The notes below the pieces were generated by a model. That model searched no databases. It saw only the letters and a list, made by a program, of their open reading frames with translations, and was not told the origin of the DNA. A program made the position numbers and the translations under genes. Positions 1-9,386 of a DNA stretch of 34,273 bases are shown in pieces (the stretch's first letter is position 1; each line of letters starts with the position of its first letter). This DNA comes from Candidatus Avibacteroides excrementipullorum (GTDB lineage: Bacteria > Bacteroidota > Bacteroidia > Bacteroidales > Bacteroidaceae): the NCBI GenBank assembly GCA_018711405.1, contig DVIH01000107.1, forward strand, positions 1-34,273, written 5' to 3'.

Positions 1-14
1 TGAAATAAATGCAC

Positions 15-22
15 TATCTTTG
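15..22 (+). promoter_or_regulatory. lon promoter, -7 box TATCTTTG
   Basis: TATCTTTG matches the Bacteroidota sigma-70-type -7 consensus TAnnTTTG exactly. It lies about 30 bp before the lon ATG at 54, so transcription should begin near base 26. The partner -33 element would fall outside the window. The box also argues against an in-frame ATG at 9, which would put the promoter inside the coding region. Confidence 0.6.
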
Positions 23-53
23 CAGATTGCAAATCAAACATAGCAATAAAATC

Positions 54-2483
54 ATGAAGAGAAAATTCAGTGAAGAAGACGAAAATACTTTTCCCTTAAT
101 AGCAGACATAGAAAGCGTGGAATTGGGCGAAGACATAAACTTTACCAATCCCCTGCCCATACTCCCTTTGCGCAACATGGTGCTCTTTCCCGGCGTAATA
201 TTGCCTGTGAACATAGGAAGACGCTCATCGCTCAACCTCATAAAACAAGCCACAAAAAAGAACTTGCCGATAGGAGTGTTCTGCCAGAAAGAATCGCAGA
301 TAGAAGACCCGGCATTTGAAGACATGCACGCCATAGGCACCATAGGCAAAGTGGTGAGAGTGCTCGAAATGCCCGACCAGACCATCACCGCCATAATACA
401 CGGAGTGAAAAGGGCCGAGCTGAAAAGCATGAAAAACAACAACACCTATTATATAGGGGAAGCATACGCGAAAGAAGAAATAAAGCCCGACAATGGCGAT
501 GAAGAATTTTCGGTACTGATAGACAGCTGCAAGGAAAACCTGCTGAGGTATCTGAAACTCACCGACAACAGCGGAGAAATGAACTTCGCGGTGCAAAGCA
601 TATCAAACGCACTGACATTCGTAAACTTCGTATGCTCCAACTTCCCGTTCCAGAAAAACGAGAAGATAATGCTGCTGTCGAAAGGCAGCTTCAAGGAGCG
701 TGCCATGCTCCTGCTCAACCTCCTCATACGCGAAATAAAAATAGCAGAAATAAGGGTCTCCATAATATCGAAGACCAAAGCCGACATAGACCAACAGCAA
801 AGGGAATACTTCCTGCAACAGCAGATAAAGACCATACAGGACGAGCTCGGAGAAGATTCGCATGACCAGGAAATAAGCGAACTGGAAGAAAAAGCCGAGA
901 AGAAAAAATGGAACGCAGAGACCAGAGAGGCTTTTGAAAAGGAATTGGCCAAACTGGAAAGGTACAACCCGCAATCGCCGGACTACAGCATACAGTACAA
1001 CTACCTGCAAACCTTGCTCAACCTGCCTTGGAACGAATATACGGAAGACAACCTGAATCTGAAAAACGCCGAGAAGACTCTGAACAAAGACCATTACGGC
1101 CTGACCAAAGTGAAAGAGAGAATCTTGGAACACCTGGCCGTGCTGCAACTGAAAAACGAGTTGAAAGCTCCCATCATCTGCTTGTACGGCCCTCCGGGAG
1201 TGGGAAAGACATCATTGGGACGCTCCATAGCAGCAGCGCTGAAAAGAAAATACGTAAGGATGTCGCTCGGCGGCGTACACGATGAATCGGAAATAAGAGG
1301 ACACAGAAAGACATACATAGGAGCCATGCCGGGACGTATAATAAAAGGTCTCATAAAGGCAGGCTCAGCCAATCCTGTATTCATCCTCGACGAGATAGAC
1401 AAAGTGAGTTCCGACAGGCAAGGCGACCCATCGTCCGCATTGCTGGAAGTGTTGGATCCGGAACAGAACAATGCATTCCATGACAACTATATAGACATGG
1501 ACTTCGACCTGTCGAAAGTAATGTTCATAGCCACCGCCAACAACCTGAACACCATCCCCGCCCCACTGCTCGACAGGATGGAACTGATAGAAGTAAACGG
1601 ATATGTCACCGAAGAAAAAATAGAGATAGCGAGACGTCACTTGTGGCCGAAAGAACTGGAAGCCACAGGACTGAAAAAGTTCAACATAAAAATATCCAAA
1701 CCGGCAATAGAAAAAGTCATAGAATCGTACACCCGCGAAAGCGGAGTGAGGGAACTGGAGCAGAAACTCGGTAAGATACTGAGAAAACTTGCCCTCATCT
1801 ACGCCCGCGACTATATGATAGACCGACAGATCATCAAACCGGAAGACATAGCCAGATATCTGGGCAAGGAAGAAGTAATCAAAGACCGCTATCAAGGCAA
1901 CGAATATGCCGGAGTCGTCACCGGACTGGCCTGGACTGCCGTAGGAGGAGAAATACTCTTCGTGGAAACAAGCCTCAGCAAAGGCAAAGGCGGCAAACTC
2001 ACTCTGACCGGAAATCTGGGAGACGTGATGAAGGAATCCGCAATGCTCGCCCTCGAATACATACATGCACATGCCGACCAACTTGGCATAGCACAAGACA
2101 TATTCGACAACTGGAACATACATATACACGTGCCCGAAGGAGCCATCCCCAAAGACGGCCCGTCGGCAGGCATAACTATGGCAACCTCCATAGCCTCGTC
2201 CATGCTCCAGCGGAAAGTAAGAAGAGACCTGGCCATGACCGGAGAAATAACACTCAGAGGCAAAGTCCTGCCGGTGGGAGGCATAAAAGAAAAGATACTC
2301 GCAGCCAAACGGGCAGGAATAACAGACATAATACTGAGCAGGGAAAACGAGAGAGACATACTCGACATAGAACCGCTCTATGTGAGCGGACTGAATTTCC
2401 ACTATGTGGAAAACATCAAAGAGGTACTCGACCTTGCCCTGACCGATGAAAAAGTGAAAGACGCCATAGACTTTTCAAAATAA
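54..2483 (+). CDS. lon: ATP-dependent protease Lon
   Basis: Cytoplasmic AAA+ serine protease that unfolds and degrades damaged and regulatory proteins. The 809-residue product has the complete family layout: an N-terminal LON substrate-binding domain (about 40-240), a coiled-coil linker, an AAA+ module with Walker A GPPGVGKT (379-386) and Walker B FILDEID (443-449), and a C-terminal protease domain with catalytic Ser704 in PKDGPSAG and the partner Lys near 747. An in-frame ATG at 9 would add 15 residues but overlaps the promoter box, so ATG 54 is preferred. It is the first gene of a closely spaced run with tgt, the LptF/LptG-type permease and a methyltransferase (gaps of 13 bp each). Length and motifs are normal for a bacterial LonA. 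Confidence 0.97.
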   Translation: MKRKFSEEDENTFPLIADIESVELGEDINFTNPLPILPLRNMVLFPGVILPVNIGRRSSLNLIKQATKKNLPIGVFCQKESQIEDPAFEDMHAIGTIGKVVRVLEMPDQTITAIIHGVKRAELKSMKNNNTYYIGEAYAKEEIKPDNGDEEFSVLIDSCKENLLRYLKLTDNSGEMNFAVQSISNALTFVNFVCSNFPFQKNEKIMLLSKGSFKERAMLLLNLLIREIKIAEIRVSIISKTKADIDQQQREYFLQQQIKTIQDELGEDSHDQEISELEEKAEKKKWNAETREAFEKELAKLERYNPQSPDYSIQYNYLQTLLNLPWNEYTEDNLNLKNAEKTLNKDHYGLTKVKERILEHLAVLQLKNELKAPIICLYGPPGVGKTSLGRSIAAALKRKYVRMSLGGVHDESEIRGHRKTYIGAMPGRIIKGLIKAGSANPVFILDEIDKVSSDRQGDPSSALLEVLDPEQNNAFHDNYIDMDFDLSKVMFIATANNLNTIPAPLLDRMELIEVNGYVTEEKIEIARRHLWPKELEATGLKKFNIKISKPAIEKVIESYTRESGVRELEQKLGKILRKLALIYARDYMIDRQIIKPEDIARYLGKEEVIKDRYQGNEYAGVVTGLAWTAVGGEILFVETSLSKGKGGKLTLTGNLGDVMKESAMLALEYIHAHADQLGIAQDIFDNWNIHIHVPEGAIPKDGPSAGITMATSIASSMLQRKVRRDLAMTGEITLRGKVLPVGGIKEKILAAKRAGITDIILSRENERDILDIEPLYVSGLNFHYVENIKEVLDLALTDEKVKDAIDFSK

Positions 2484-2496
2484 GAGCGACAGATAA

Positions 2497-3627
2497 ATGA
2501 AGTTTACACTTTTATGCACTGACGGCAAAAGCAATGCCAGAGCCGGACTGGTAGAGACAGACCACGGCATGATAGAAACACCCATATTCATGCCGGTGGG
2601 AACTGCCGGCTCGGTCAAAGCCGTACACCTCACCGAACTGAAAGATGACATAAAAGCCCAAATCATATTGGGCAACACATATCACCTCTACCTTCGTCCC
2701 GGCATCAAGGTCATAGAAGCAGCAGGCGGACTGCACAAATTCAACGGCTTCGACCGCCCCATGCTGACAGACAGCGGAGGATTCCAGGTGTTCTCCCTTT
2801 CGGGCATAAGAAAGCTGAATGAAGAAGGGGTGGAATTCCGCTCGCACATAGACGGCAGCAAACATCTGTTCACTCCTGAGAAAGTCATGGACATAGAGCG
2901 TTCCATCGGAGCCGACATCATAATGGCACTGGACGAATGCACACCCGGCAATGCCGACTACGAATATGCACGCAAATCGCTCGACATGACCAACCGCTGG
3001 CTCGACAGATGCATAAAACGGTTCAATGAGACAGAACCGAAATACGGATACCGGCAATCGCTTTTCCCCATCGTGCAAGGATGCACATACAAAGACCTGA
3101 GACAACGGTCGGCAGAATTTGTGGCATCGAAAAATGCCGACGGGAATGCCATAGGAGGCCTTGCCGTAGGAGAACCGACGGAGATAATGTACGAAATGAT
3201 AGAAACAGTCAACGCCATACTGCCTCAGGACAAGCCCAGATACCTCATGGGAGTGGGCACACCCGCCAACATACTCGAAGCCATAGAAAGGGGCGTGGAC
3301 ATGTTCGACTGCGTGATGCCCACACGAAACGGACGCAACGCCATGCTGTTTACCAAAGACGGCATAATGAACATGAAAAACAAAAAATGGGAATTCGACT
3401 TCTCACCCATCGAGGCAGACGGCGAATCATACGTAGACCGGATCTACTCAAAAGCATATCTCCGACACCTGTTTCACTCGCACGAACTGCTCGCCATGCA
3501 GATAGCATCCATACACAACCTGGCATTCTACCTATGGCTGGTAAAAGAAGCAAGGAAACATATAATGGCCGGCGACTTCACGACATGGAAAGCAAAAACG
3601 TTGGAAAAAATCTCATACAGACTATAA
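2497..3627 (+). CDS. tgt: tRNA-guanine transglycosylase (queuosine pathway)
   Basis: Exchanges guanine 34 of GUN-anticodon tRNAs for the queuosine precursor preQ1. The 376-residue protein keeps the TIM-barrel signatures: MLTDSGGFQVFS with Asp92, GGLAVGEP in the substrate pocket, and MFDCVMPTRNGR with the presumed nucleophile Asp271. The zinc site is unusual. Where the family has CxCxxC just before the Y-S-(R/K)-A-Y-L-(R/H)-H-L helix, this protein has GESYVD (309-314), so all three cysteine ligands are replaced. The fourth ligand is conserved as His340 in IHNL. I think this is a Bacteroidota lineage trait, but that is from memory. The gene begins 13 bp after lon and ends 13 bp before the permease gene, suggesting co-transcription. 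Confidence 0.95.
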   Translation: MKFTLLCTDGKSNARAGLVETDHGMIETPIFMPVGTAGSVKAVHLTELKDDIKAQIILGNTYHLYLRPGIKVIEAAGGLHKFNGFDRPMLTDSGGFQVFSLSGIRKLNEEGVEFRSHIDGSKHLFTPEKVMDIERSIGADIIMALDECTPGNADYEYARKSLDMTNRWLDRCIKRFNETEPKYGYRQSLFPIVQGCTYKDLRQRSAEFVASKNADGNAIGGLAVGEPTEIMYEMIETVNAILPQDKPRYLMGVGTPANILEAIERGVDMFDCVMPTRNGRNAMLFTKDGIMNMKNKKWEFDFSPIEADGESYVDRIYSKAYLRHLFHSHELLAMQIASIHNLAFYLWLVKEARKHIMAGDFTTWKAKTLEKISYRL

Positions 3628-3640
3628 GCACAGGACAGTC

Positions 3641-4735
3641 ATGAAGTTCAAGCCGCTCACCATACTCGACAGGTATATAATAAAGAAGTTTCTCGGCACG
3701 TACATATTCTCCATTGTCCTGATAATATCTATTGCCGTAGTGTTCGACATCAATGAAAAGATGGACAAGTTCATCAACAACGATGCCCCGCTACAGGCCA
3801 TAGTCATGGACTATTACATGAACTTCATCCCCTACTTCGCCAACCTGTTCAGCCCGCTGTTCGTCTTCATATCGGTCATATTCTTCACCTCAAAGCTGGC
3901 GGAAAACTCGGAAATAATCGCCATGTTTTCCACAGGCATGAGCTTCAAACGGCTGATGCGCCCCTACATGATATCGGCGGCATTCATAGCCCTGCTGAGC
4001 TTCGGGCTGAGTTCGTATGTCATCCCCAAAGGCAGCTCGGTGAGACTCAACTTTGAAGACACATACATAAAGAAAAGAAAGGTAAACCAGGTCAGGAACG
4101 TACAACTCGAAGTAGCTCCGGGAGTCATCGCATACATCGACAGATATGAAGACTCAGAGAAAAGAGGATACCGGTTCTCGCTCGACAAGTTTGAAGACAA
4201 AAAACTGGTATCGCACCTCACGGCCAGAAACATAACCTACGACACGCTGTCGCAACACAGATGGACCATAAGAGACTATATGATAAGAGAGATGGGCGAT
4301 CTGAAGGAAAACATCACCTCCGGGACAAAAATGGATACGACCATCAACATGGAGCCGTCTGACTTTTTCCTGCTGAGAAACCAATATGAGATGCTCACGT
4401 CACCGCAACTGAGGCACTACATAGACAAGCAGAAATCGAGAGGTTTTGCCAACATCAAAGAATTTGAACTGGAATACCACAAACGCATTGCCATGTCATT
4501 CGCCTCGTTTATCCTCACAGCCATAGGACTGTCGCTTTCATCGCGCAAGGTCAAGGGAGGCATGGGGCTGCATCTGGGCATAGGACTGGCATTGAGTTTC
4601 TCATACATCATGTTCCAGACAGTATCATCCACTTTTGCCATAAACGGAAACATGCTCCCGGCTCTGGCCGTATGGATTCCCAACATCATATATTCGCTCA
4701 TAGCCATATATCTGTACATCAAGACGCCGCAATAA
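3641..4735 (+). CDS. LptF/LptG-family (YjgP/YjgQ) LPS export permease
   Basis: Inner-membrane permease of the LPS transport machine, which with the ATPase LptB lifts LPS out of the membrane and passes it to LptC/LptA. The 364-residue protein has the family topology: N-terminal membrane segments near 14-36, 55-78 and 98-122, a large soluble periplasmic region (about 125-285), and C-terminal segments near 288-306, 312-334 and 340-360. The start LTILDRYIIKKFLGTY is typical of YjgP/YjgQ proteins. I cannot decide between LptF and LptG, so no symbol is given. It sits between tgt and a methyltransferase; the OstA-like partner is at 20234-21937. Confidence 0.9.
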   Translation: MKFKPLTILDRYIIKKFLGTYIFSIVLIISIAVVFDINEKMDKFINNDAPLQAIVMDYYMNFIPYFANLFSPLFVFISVIFFTSKLAENSEIIAMFSTGMSFKRLMRPYMISAAFIALLSFGLSSYVIPKGSSVRLNFEDTYIKKRKVNQVRNVQLEVAPGVIAYIDRYEDSEKRGYRFSLDKFEDKKLVSHLTARNITYDTLSQHRWTIRDYMIREMGDLKENITSGTKMDTTINMEPSDFFLLRNQYEMLTSPQLRHYIDKQKSRGFANIKEFELEYHKRIAMSFASFILTAIGLSLSSRKVKGGMGLHLGIGLALSFSYIMFQTVSSTFAINGNMLPALAVWIPNIIYSLIAIYLYIKTPQ

Positions 4736-4748
4736 AAACACCAACGAA

Positions 4749-5531
4749 ATGCAGAAAAGACACACCGACAGAGAACAATATTTCAAAGAGCTGGCCGCCA
4801 CGTGCAAGAAGTATTACATCCCGTTTCTCGACAAGGAGACCTCCATAGGCCGCGGCACCAAAGTCCTCGAGATAGGATGCGGAGACGGAGGCAACCTGCT
4901 GCCGTTTCTGGAATGCGGATGCGATGTCACAGGCATTGAAATATCACCCACAAGAATAAGCCAGGCAAAATCTTTTTTTGAAAAGCACAGCACAGCAGGC
5001 CGGCCGGAACTGGAATGCGCAGACATCTTCAAGTGGCATACCGACAAGAGATTCGACATCATACTCCTGCACGATGTCATAGAACACATACACGACAAAG
5101 CCGCCCTGCTTGGCAAGATAGAACAACTGCTGACAGACGACGGACTGCTGTTTTGCGGCTTCCCCGCCTGGCAGATGCCGTTCGGAGGACACCAGCAGAT
5201 ATGCGCCGACAAACTGCTGTCGCATCTGCCGTTCATCCACCTGCTGCCTGCCCGGCTGTACCGGAGATTCATCAAATGGCGCAAAGAAAGCGATGCAAAA
5301 GCCGATGAACTCATCGACATAAAAGACTGCCGCGTCACGGTGGAATCATTTGAAAAAATCATCAAGACACAAACACGCCTCACCATAAGAAAAAGGACAT
5401 TGTGGCTCATCAACCCGCATTATGAGATAAAATTCGGACTGAAACCAGTCAGACTCGCCTGCCCGTTCGACAGGCTCGCCTACATCCGAAACTACATGTC
5501 CACATCGTGCTTCTACCTCATCGGAAAATGA
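4749..5531 (+). CDS. Class I SAM-dependent methyltransferase
   Basis: A 260-residue Rossmann-fold methyltransferase. Motif I VLEIGCGDGG (39-48) binds SAM, followed by the acidic strand DVTGIEIS and by DIILLHDVIEHIHD, the pattern of the Methyltransf_11/UbiE-like superfamily. The C-terminal half contains basic, aromatic stretches without a membrane segment. The substrate cannot be read from the sequence; sitting 13 bp after an LPS permease gene makes a lipid or glycan substrate possible, but that is inference. The stop codon (5529-5531) directly abuts a copy of the GC-rich intergenic repeat, so the gene closes the lon operon. Confidence 0.85.
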   Translation: MQKRHTDREQYFKELAATCKKYYIPFLDKETSIGRGTKVLEIGCGDGGNLLPFLECGCDVTGIEISPTRISQAKSFFEKHSTAGRPELECADIFKWHTDKRFDIILLHDVIEHIHDKAALLGKIEQLLTDDGLLFCGFPAWQMPFGGHQQICADKLLSHLPFIHLLPARLYRRFIKWRKESDAKADELIDIKDCRVTVESFEKIIKTQTRLTIRKRTLWLINPHYEIKFGLKPVRLACPFDRLAYIRNYMSTSCFYLIGK

Positions 5532-5650
5532 CCGTCCGGGCATCGACCCGATCCTTGCCAAAGATATACGCCATCTTCACCCAGGACCGAGCCGATAACC
5601 GGCAAAGATGGCGCACATCCCCACCCGATACCGAGCCGATCCCCGGACGG
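5532..5650. repeat. GC-rich modular intergenic repeat, copy A
   Basis: Call M1 GATGTRCGCCATC and M2 ACCGAGCCGATC. This copy holds a degenerate M2 (5542-5553, 10 of 12), M1 with one mismatch (5563-5575), M2 without its last base (5586-5596), inverted M1 (5607-5619) and M2 (5630-5641). Left edges are 21-23 bp apart, so like modules recur every 44 bp. The ends are an inverted repeat, CCGTCCGGG (5532-5540) with CCCGGACGG (5642-5650), and CGCCATCTT (5569-5577) faces AAGATGGCG (5605-5613). It starts one base after the methyltransferase stop and ends about 100 bp before the lpxD promoter. The 22- or 44-bp period is not a multiple of three, which argues against coding. Confidence 0.85.
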
Positions 5651-5747
5651 GGTCGCAAACCGGCCTCACACCCGCCTCAGGAGAACACGCAAAAGGCTTT
5701 TTCGCTGTTTTTTAACCTCCGATAGAGGTTATTCGGAAAAAAAGTGC

Positions 5748-5755
5748 GATATTTG
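5748..5755 (+). promoter_or_regulatory. Probable lpxD operon promoter, -7 box
   Basis: GATATTTG matches TAnnTTTG at all fixed positions but the first. It lies in an AT-rich stretch 38 bp before the lpxD ATG, right after the GC-rich repeat. No clear -33 TTTG is visible at the usual distance, so this is a moderate call. The rest of the 5651-5793 gap shows nothing else I can identify. Confidence 0.4.
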
Positions 5756-5793
5756 CAAAATATACAGATACTTAAACTAAAATAAGATTCATT

Positions 5794-6840
5794 ATGGAGT
5801 TTTCCGCTAAGCAGATAGCAGAATTTCTGAATGGGGAAATCGTAGGTGACGAAAACGCATCGGTACACACGTTTGCAAAAATAGAAGAAGGCCGCGAAGG
5901 AGCCATATCATTTTTGTCAAACGACAAGTACACCAATTACATATATGACACAAAATCATCTATCGTCCTTGTAAACAAAGGATTCAAGCCCGAACACGAA
6001 ATAAAGGCCACACTCGTCAAGGTGGACAACGCATACGAAGCCATAGCCCGTCTTCTCACGCTCTACGAAATGAGCAAACCGAAAAAGAAAGGCATAGACC
6101 CGCTGGCATTCATATCGCCCGGCGCGACAATCGGAGAAGACGTCTACATAGGAGCATTCGCATACATAGGCGAAAACGCCGTGATAGGCAAAGGCAGCCA
6201 GATCTACCCACACTCCTACGTGGGAGACGCAGCCAGAATAGGCGATGGCTGCATCATCTACTCCAACGTCAACATATATCATGAATGCATCATAGGCAAC
6301 AGATGCATACTGCATTCCGGCTGCGTGATAGGAGCCGACGGATTCGGATTCGCCCCCACGCAGGAAGGATACGAGAAAATCCCCCAGATAGGCATAGTCA
6401 GAATAGCCGATGACGTGGAGATAGGAGCCAACACCTGCATAGACCGTTCAACGATGGGAGCCACCGTGATAAACAAAGGCGTCAAGATAGACAACCTCGT
6501 GCAGATAGCACACAACGATGAGATAGGAGCCAACACGGTAATGGCCGCACAGTCGGGAGTGGCAGGCTCCACAAGCATAGGCGAATGGTGCATGATAGGC
6601 GGCCAGGTAGGATTTGCCGGACACATAAAAGTAGGCGACCATGTAAACATAGGCGCACAGACAGGAGTGAACAGCAGCGTGAAACCCCACCAGAACATCA
6701 TGGGTTCGCCTGCCACCACATACAGCAATTTCATAAAGACATCTGTCATCATCCAGCGACATCTGCCGGACATGTACAGACAAATGGAACAAATGAAAAA
6801 AGAATTGGACGAACTAAAAAGCTTATTAAAAGAGAAATGA
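5794..6840 (+). CDS. lpxD: UDP-3-O-acylglucosamine N-acyltransferase LpxD
   Basis: Third step of lipid A synthesis: adds the N-linked hydroxyacyl chain from acyl-ACP to UDP-3-O-acylglucosamine in the cytoplasm. The 348-residue protein has an N-terminal uridine-binding domain (about 1-100), then a long left-handed beta helix of hexapeptide repeats ([I/V]G-x4), the signature GADGFGFA, catalytic His240 in [11 protein letters not shown], and a C-terminal helix. Length and motifs are normal. The stop overlaps a possible lpxC start (ATGA at 6837-6840), so translation is probably coupled to lpxC-fabZ. Confidence 0.97.
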   Translation: MEFSAKQIAEFLNGEIVGDENASVHTFAKIEEGREGAISFLSNDKYTNYIYDTKSSIVLVNKGFKPEHEIKATLVKVDNAYEAIARLLTLYEMSKPKKKGIDPLAFISPGATIGEDVYIGAFAYIGENAVIGKGSQIYPHSYVGDAARIGDGCIIYSNVNIYHECIIGNRCILHSGCVIGADGFGFAPTQEGYEKIPQIGIVRIADDVEIGANTCIDRSTMGATVINKGVKIDNLVQIAHNDEIGANTVMAAQSGVAGSTSIGEWCMIGGQVGFAGHIKVGDHVNIGAQTGVNSSVKPHQNIMGSPATTYSNFIKTSVIIQRHLPDMYRQMEQMKKELDELKSLLKEK

Positions 6841-6842
6841 AT

Positions 6843-8228
6843 ATGTTAAAGCAAAAAACTTTAAAAGGAAGTTTCACTTTGAGCGGCAAAGGACTGCACA
6901 CCGGCCTTGAGCTCACGGCCACATTCAAACCCGCGCCGGAAAACTACGGTTACAAGATACAAAGGACAGACATAGAAGGACAACCCGTGATCGACGCTAT
7001 TGCCGACAACGTAATCGAAACGACAAGAAGCACGGTAATCGGCAAAAACGGAATCCAGGTCAGCACCGTAGAACATGCCATATCGGCACTCTACGCATCA
7101 GGCATAGACAACTGCCTCATACAGGTGAACGGACCGGAAATCCCGATACTGGACGGAAGTTCCATAGAATACGTAAACAAAATAGAAGAAGTCGGCACGG
7201 AAGAACAAAACGCCGACAGAGCATACTACATCATAAAAAACAAAGTAGAATTCACTGACGAAAAAACAGGTTCCAAAATCATCGCACTGCCCGATGACAA
7301 ATTCAACCTCAACGTCATGCTGGAATTTGAGTCACAATACATACCCAACCAGTATGCAGTGCTCGAAGACATTGCCGACTACAAAGCTGAAATAGCAGGA
7401 AGCCGCACATTCGTCTTCGTAAGAGACATACAGCCGCTACTGTCGGCAGGCATGATAAAAGGCGGCGATCTGGACAACGCCATAGTAATATATGAGAAGA
7501 AAATGTCGCAAGACAACTTCGACAAACTGGCCGACAGCATCGGAATAGCACACATGGATGCGGAAAAGCTGGGATACATCAACAACAAACCCCTCGTGTG
7601 GGAAAACGAACCTGCACGCCATAAACTGCTCGACCTGATAGGCGACCTGGCCCTGATAGGCAAACGAATCAAAGGACGCATCATAGCAACCAAACCCGGA
7701 CATACGGTCAACAACCAGTTTGCCCGCCTCATGAGAAAAGAGATAAGGGCTCACGAGATACAGGCACCGGTCTACGACTGCAACAAAGCTCCCGTCATAG
7801 ACATCAACGGAATAAAGGAAATGCTTCCTCACAGATACCCGTTCCTCCTGGTCGACAAAATAATAGAAACCGGGACGAACTACATCATCGGAGTGAAAAA
7901 CGTATCGGGCAACGAACCTTTCTTCCAAGGACACTTCCCGCAGGAACCCGTCATGCCGGGCGTGCTCCAAGTGGAAGCAATGGCGCAAGTGGGCGGCATA
8001 CTGGTCCTCAAAGAAGTGGAAGACCCGGAAAAATATTCCACATACTTCCTGAAAATAGACGGAGTGAAATTCCGCCAGAAAGTCGTGCCGGGAGACACAT
8101 TAGTGTTCAAGCTCGAAATGCTCGCACCCATGCGCAGAGGCATATCGACCATGAAAGGTTATGCTTTCGTGGGAGAAAAACTAGTATGCGAAGCGGAATT
8201 TATGGCGCAAATAACCAAAAACAAGTGA
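6843..8228 (+). CDS. lpxC-fabZ: Fused LpxC deacetylase / FabZ dehydratase
   Basis: A bifunctional 461-residue protein. Residues 1-310 are LpxC, the zinc enzyme for the committed step of lipid A synthesis (deacetylation of UDP-3-O-acyl-GlcNAc), with zinc-site residues His78 (STVEHA), His260 and Asp264 (HKLLDLIGD), and His287 (PGHT). Residues from about 318 are FabZ, the 3-hydroxyacyl-ACP dehydratase, with LLPHRYPFLLVD, His364 (GHFPQEPVMPG) and Glu378 (LQVEAMAQ). The fusion is known across Bacteroidota and joins the enzymes that compete for hydroxyacyl-ACP. Two in-frame ATGs are possible, 6837 overlapping the lpxD stop and 6843; I prefer 6843 because MLKQKTLKG resembles the usual family N-terminus. 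Confidence 0.97.
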   Translation: MLKQKTLKGSFTLSGKGLHTGLELTATFKPAPENYGYKIQRTDIEGQPVIDAIADNVIETTRSTVIGKNGIQVSTVEHAISALYASGIDNCLIQVNGPEIPILDGSSIEYVNKIEEVGTEEQNADRAYYIIKNKVEFTDEKTGSKIIALPDDKFNLNVMLEFESQYIPNQYAVLEDIADYKAEIAGSRTFVFVRDIQPLLSAGMIKGGDLDNAIVIYEKKMSQDNFDKLADSIGIAHMDAEKLGYINNKPLVWENEPARHKLLDLIGDLALIGKRIKGRIIATKPGHTVNNQFARLMRKEIRAHEIQAPVYDCNKAPVIDINGIKEMLPHRYPFLLVDKIIETGTNYIIGVKNVSGNEPFFQGHFPQEPVMPGVLQVEAMAQVGGILVLKEVEDPEKYSTYFLKIDGVKFRQKVVPGDTLVFKLEMLAPMRRGISTMKGYAFVGEKLVCEAEFMAQITKNK

Positions 8229-8232
8229 CGAC

Positions 8233-9000
8233 ATGATCAGTTCATTGGCATATATACACCCCAACGCTATCATAGGGAAAAACGTAGAGATAGGGCCTTT
8301 CGCATACATAGAAGACAATGTCGTAATAGGTGACAACAATGTGATAATGCCACACGCCTGCATCATGAGCGGAGCAAGGATAGGCAACGGCAACAAAATC
8401 TTCCCGGGAGCAGTGATAGGAGCAGTGCCGCAAGACCTGAAATTCAGAGGCGAGGAAACCACCGCAGAGATAGGAGACAACAATCTGATAAGGGAAAATG
8501 TGACAATAAACAGAGGCACCGCATCGAAAGGAAAAACCGTAGTGGGCAACAACAACCTGCTGATGGAAAGCATGCATGTGGCTCATGACTGCGTAGTAGG
8601 AAACGGATGCATCATAGGCAACTCCACAAAATTTGCCGGAGAAGTCATCATAGAAGACAATGCCATCATAAGCGGAGGAGTGCTCGTGCACCAGTTCTGC
8701 CGGATAGGAGGATACGGCATGCTGCAAGGAGGATGTAAGTCACCCAAAGACATCCCCCCCTACATTATAGCAGGCAGGGAGCCGATAGCATATTGCGGCA
8801 TAAACATAGTGGGACTGAGACGGAGAAACTTCTCAAACGAGACAATAGAACAGATACATGATGCCTACAGGATTATATACCAAAGCGGACTGAACGTAAG
8901 CGATGCTTTGAAGAAGATAAAAGACGAGATGCCCAAGACAAAAGAAATAGACTACATCGTCTCTTTCATTGAAAACTCCCAACGCGGCATCATAAAATAA
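8233..9000 (+). CDS. lpxA: UDP-GlcNAc O-acyltransferase LpxA
   Basis: First step of lipid A synthesis: transfers a hydroxyacyl chain from ACP to the 3-OH of UDP-GlcNAc. The 255-residue protein is a left-handed beta helix of hexapeptide repeats. It has the LpxA signatures GAVPQDLKF, the presumed catalytic His118 in MHVAHDC, and GLRRRNFS at the start of the C-terminal helical domain. It begins 4 bp after the fabZ stop and is followed by a hairpin terminator, closing the lpx operon. Confidence 0.97.
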   Translation: MISSLAYIHPNAIIGKNVEIGPFAYIEDNVVIGDNNVIMPHACIMSGARIGNGNKIFPGAVIGAVPQDLKFRGEETTAEIGDNNLIRENVTINRGTASKGKTVVGNNNLLMESMHVAHDCVVGNGCIIGNSTKFAGEVIIEDNAIISGGVLVHQFCRIGGYGMLQGGCKSPKDIPPYIIAGREPIAYCGINIVGLRRRNFSNETIEQIHDAYRIIYQSGLNVSDALKKIKDEMPKTKEIDYIVSFIENSQRGIIK

Positions 9001-9018
9001 ACGTAAGACAACATAAGG

Positions 9019-9051
9019 AAAAAGGGGAAGCAGAACGGTTTCCCCTTTTTT
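9019..9051. terminator. Rho-independent terminator after lpxA
   Basis: AAAAAGGGGAA (9019-9029) pairs with TTCCCCTTTTT (9040-9050), with a short loop and a T run on the + strand. The A run on the other side means it could also stop leftward transcripts from the aldo/keto reductase pair. The rest of 9052-9182 contains nothing I recognise. Confidence 0.8.
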
Positions 9052-9182
9052 ACGACATAGCTGAATATTCATCACGGAAAATCCTGACCATAATACGCCC
9101 AGCCAAATAAAGGCAACGCACGTAACGCCCCCGTTTGCCAGACTCTTCAAATACATATAAACCATACAAGCAACGGCAGTCA

Positions 9183-9386
9183 CTATCTCTGCCTTTCGGG
9201 ATTGAACTGCTTGTCATACCCCAACAGATACCTGGCCAACACAGGATCATTGAAATCTGCGGCAAGCGGATGCCCGACATCGAGCCTGCGTATGGTTTCG
9301 CGCTCCTCCGGCTTTATCTGCCAGACACCATAGCCCATAACAGGCATATCAATACCATTGTTCAATTTTGTTGTCTTCATAGTCAT
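9183..9386 (-). pseudogene. Aldo/keto reductase with large in-frame internal deletion
   Basis: A 67-codon open frame that joins the first part of an aldo/keto reductase (KLNNGIDMPVMGYGVWQ, close to the first 21 residues of the neighbouring full-length gene) directly to a reductase tail (TIRRLDVGHPLAADF, aligning with AIAGLDTGKSPIYDD near the neighbour's end). About 215 residues, with the Asp, Tyr, Lys and His catalytic tetrad and most of the barrel, are missing. The frame is intact. Its ATG overlaps the upstream reductase stop (ATGA at 9386-9383), so it was probably the second of two tandem reductase genes. An alternative start is 9380. Cofactor binding or catalysis is not expected. Confidence 0.65.

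Noticed and set aside
9..53. N-terminal extension of Lon from ATG 9
   Set aside because: It overlaps an exact -7 promoter box at 15-22, and the residues do not fit the family start.
5532..5650. CRISPR array
   Set aside because: Modules of 12-13 bp in both orientations with 9-10 bp linkers that are themselves similar do not make a CRISPR, and no cas genes are present.
9050..9280. 76-codon minus-strand frame after the deleted reductase
   Set aside because: It overlaps the reductase remnant in another frame, uses different codons from its neighbours and shows no family; it may be decayed sequence, but I cannot support a gene.
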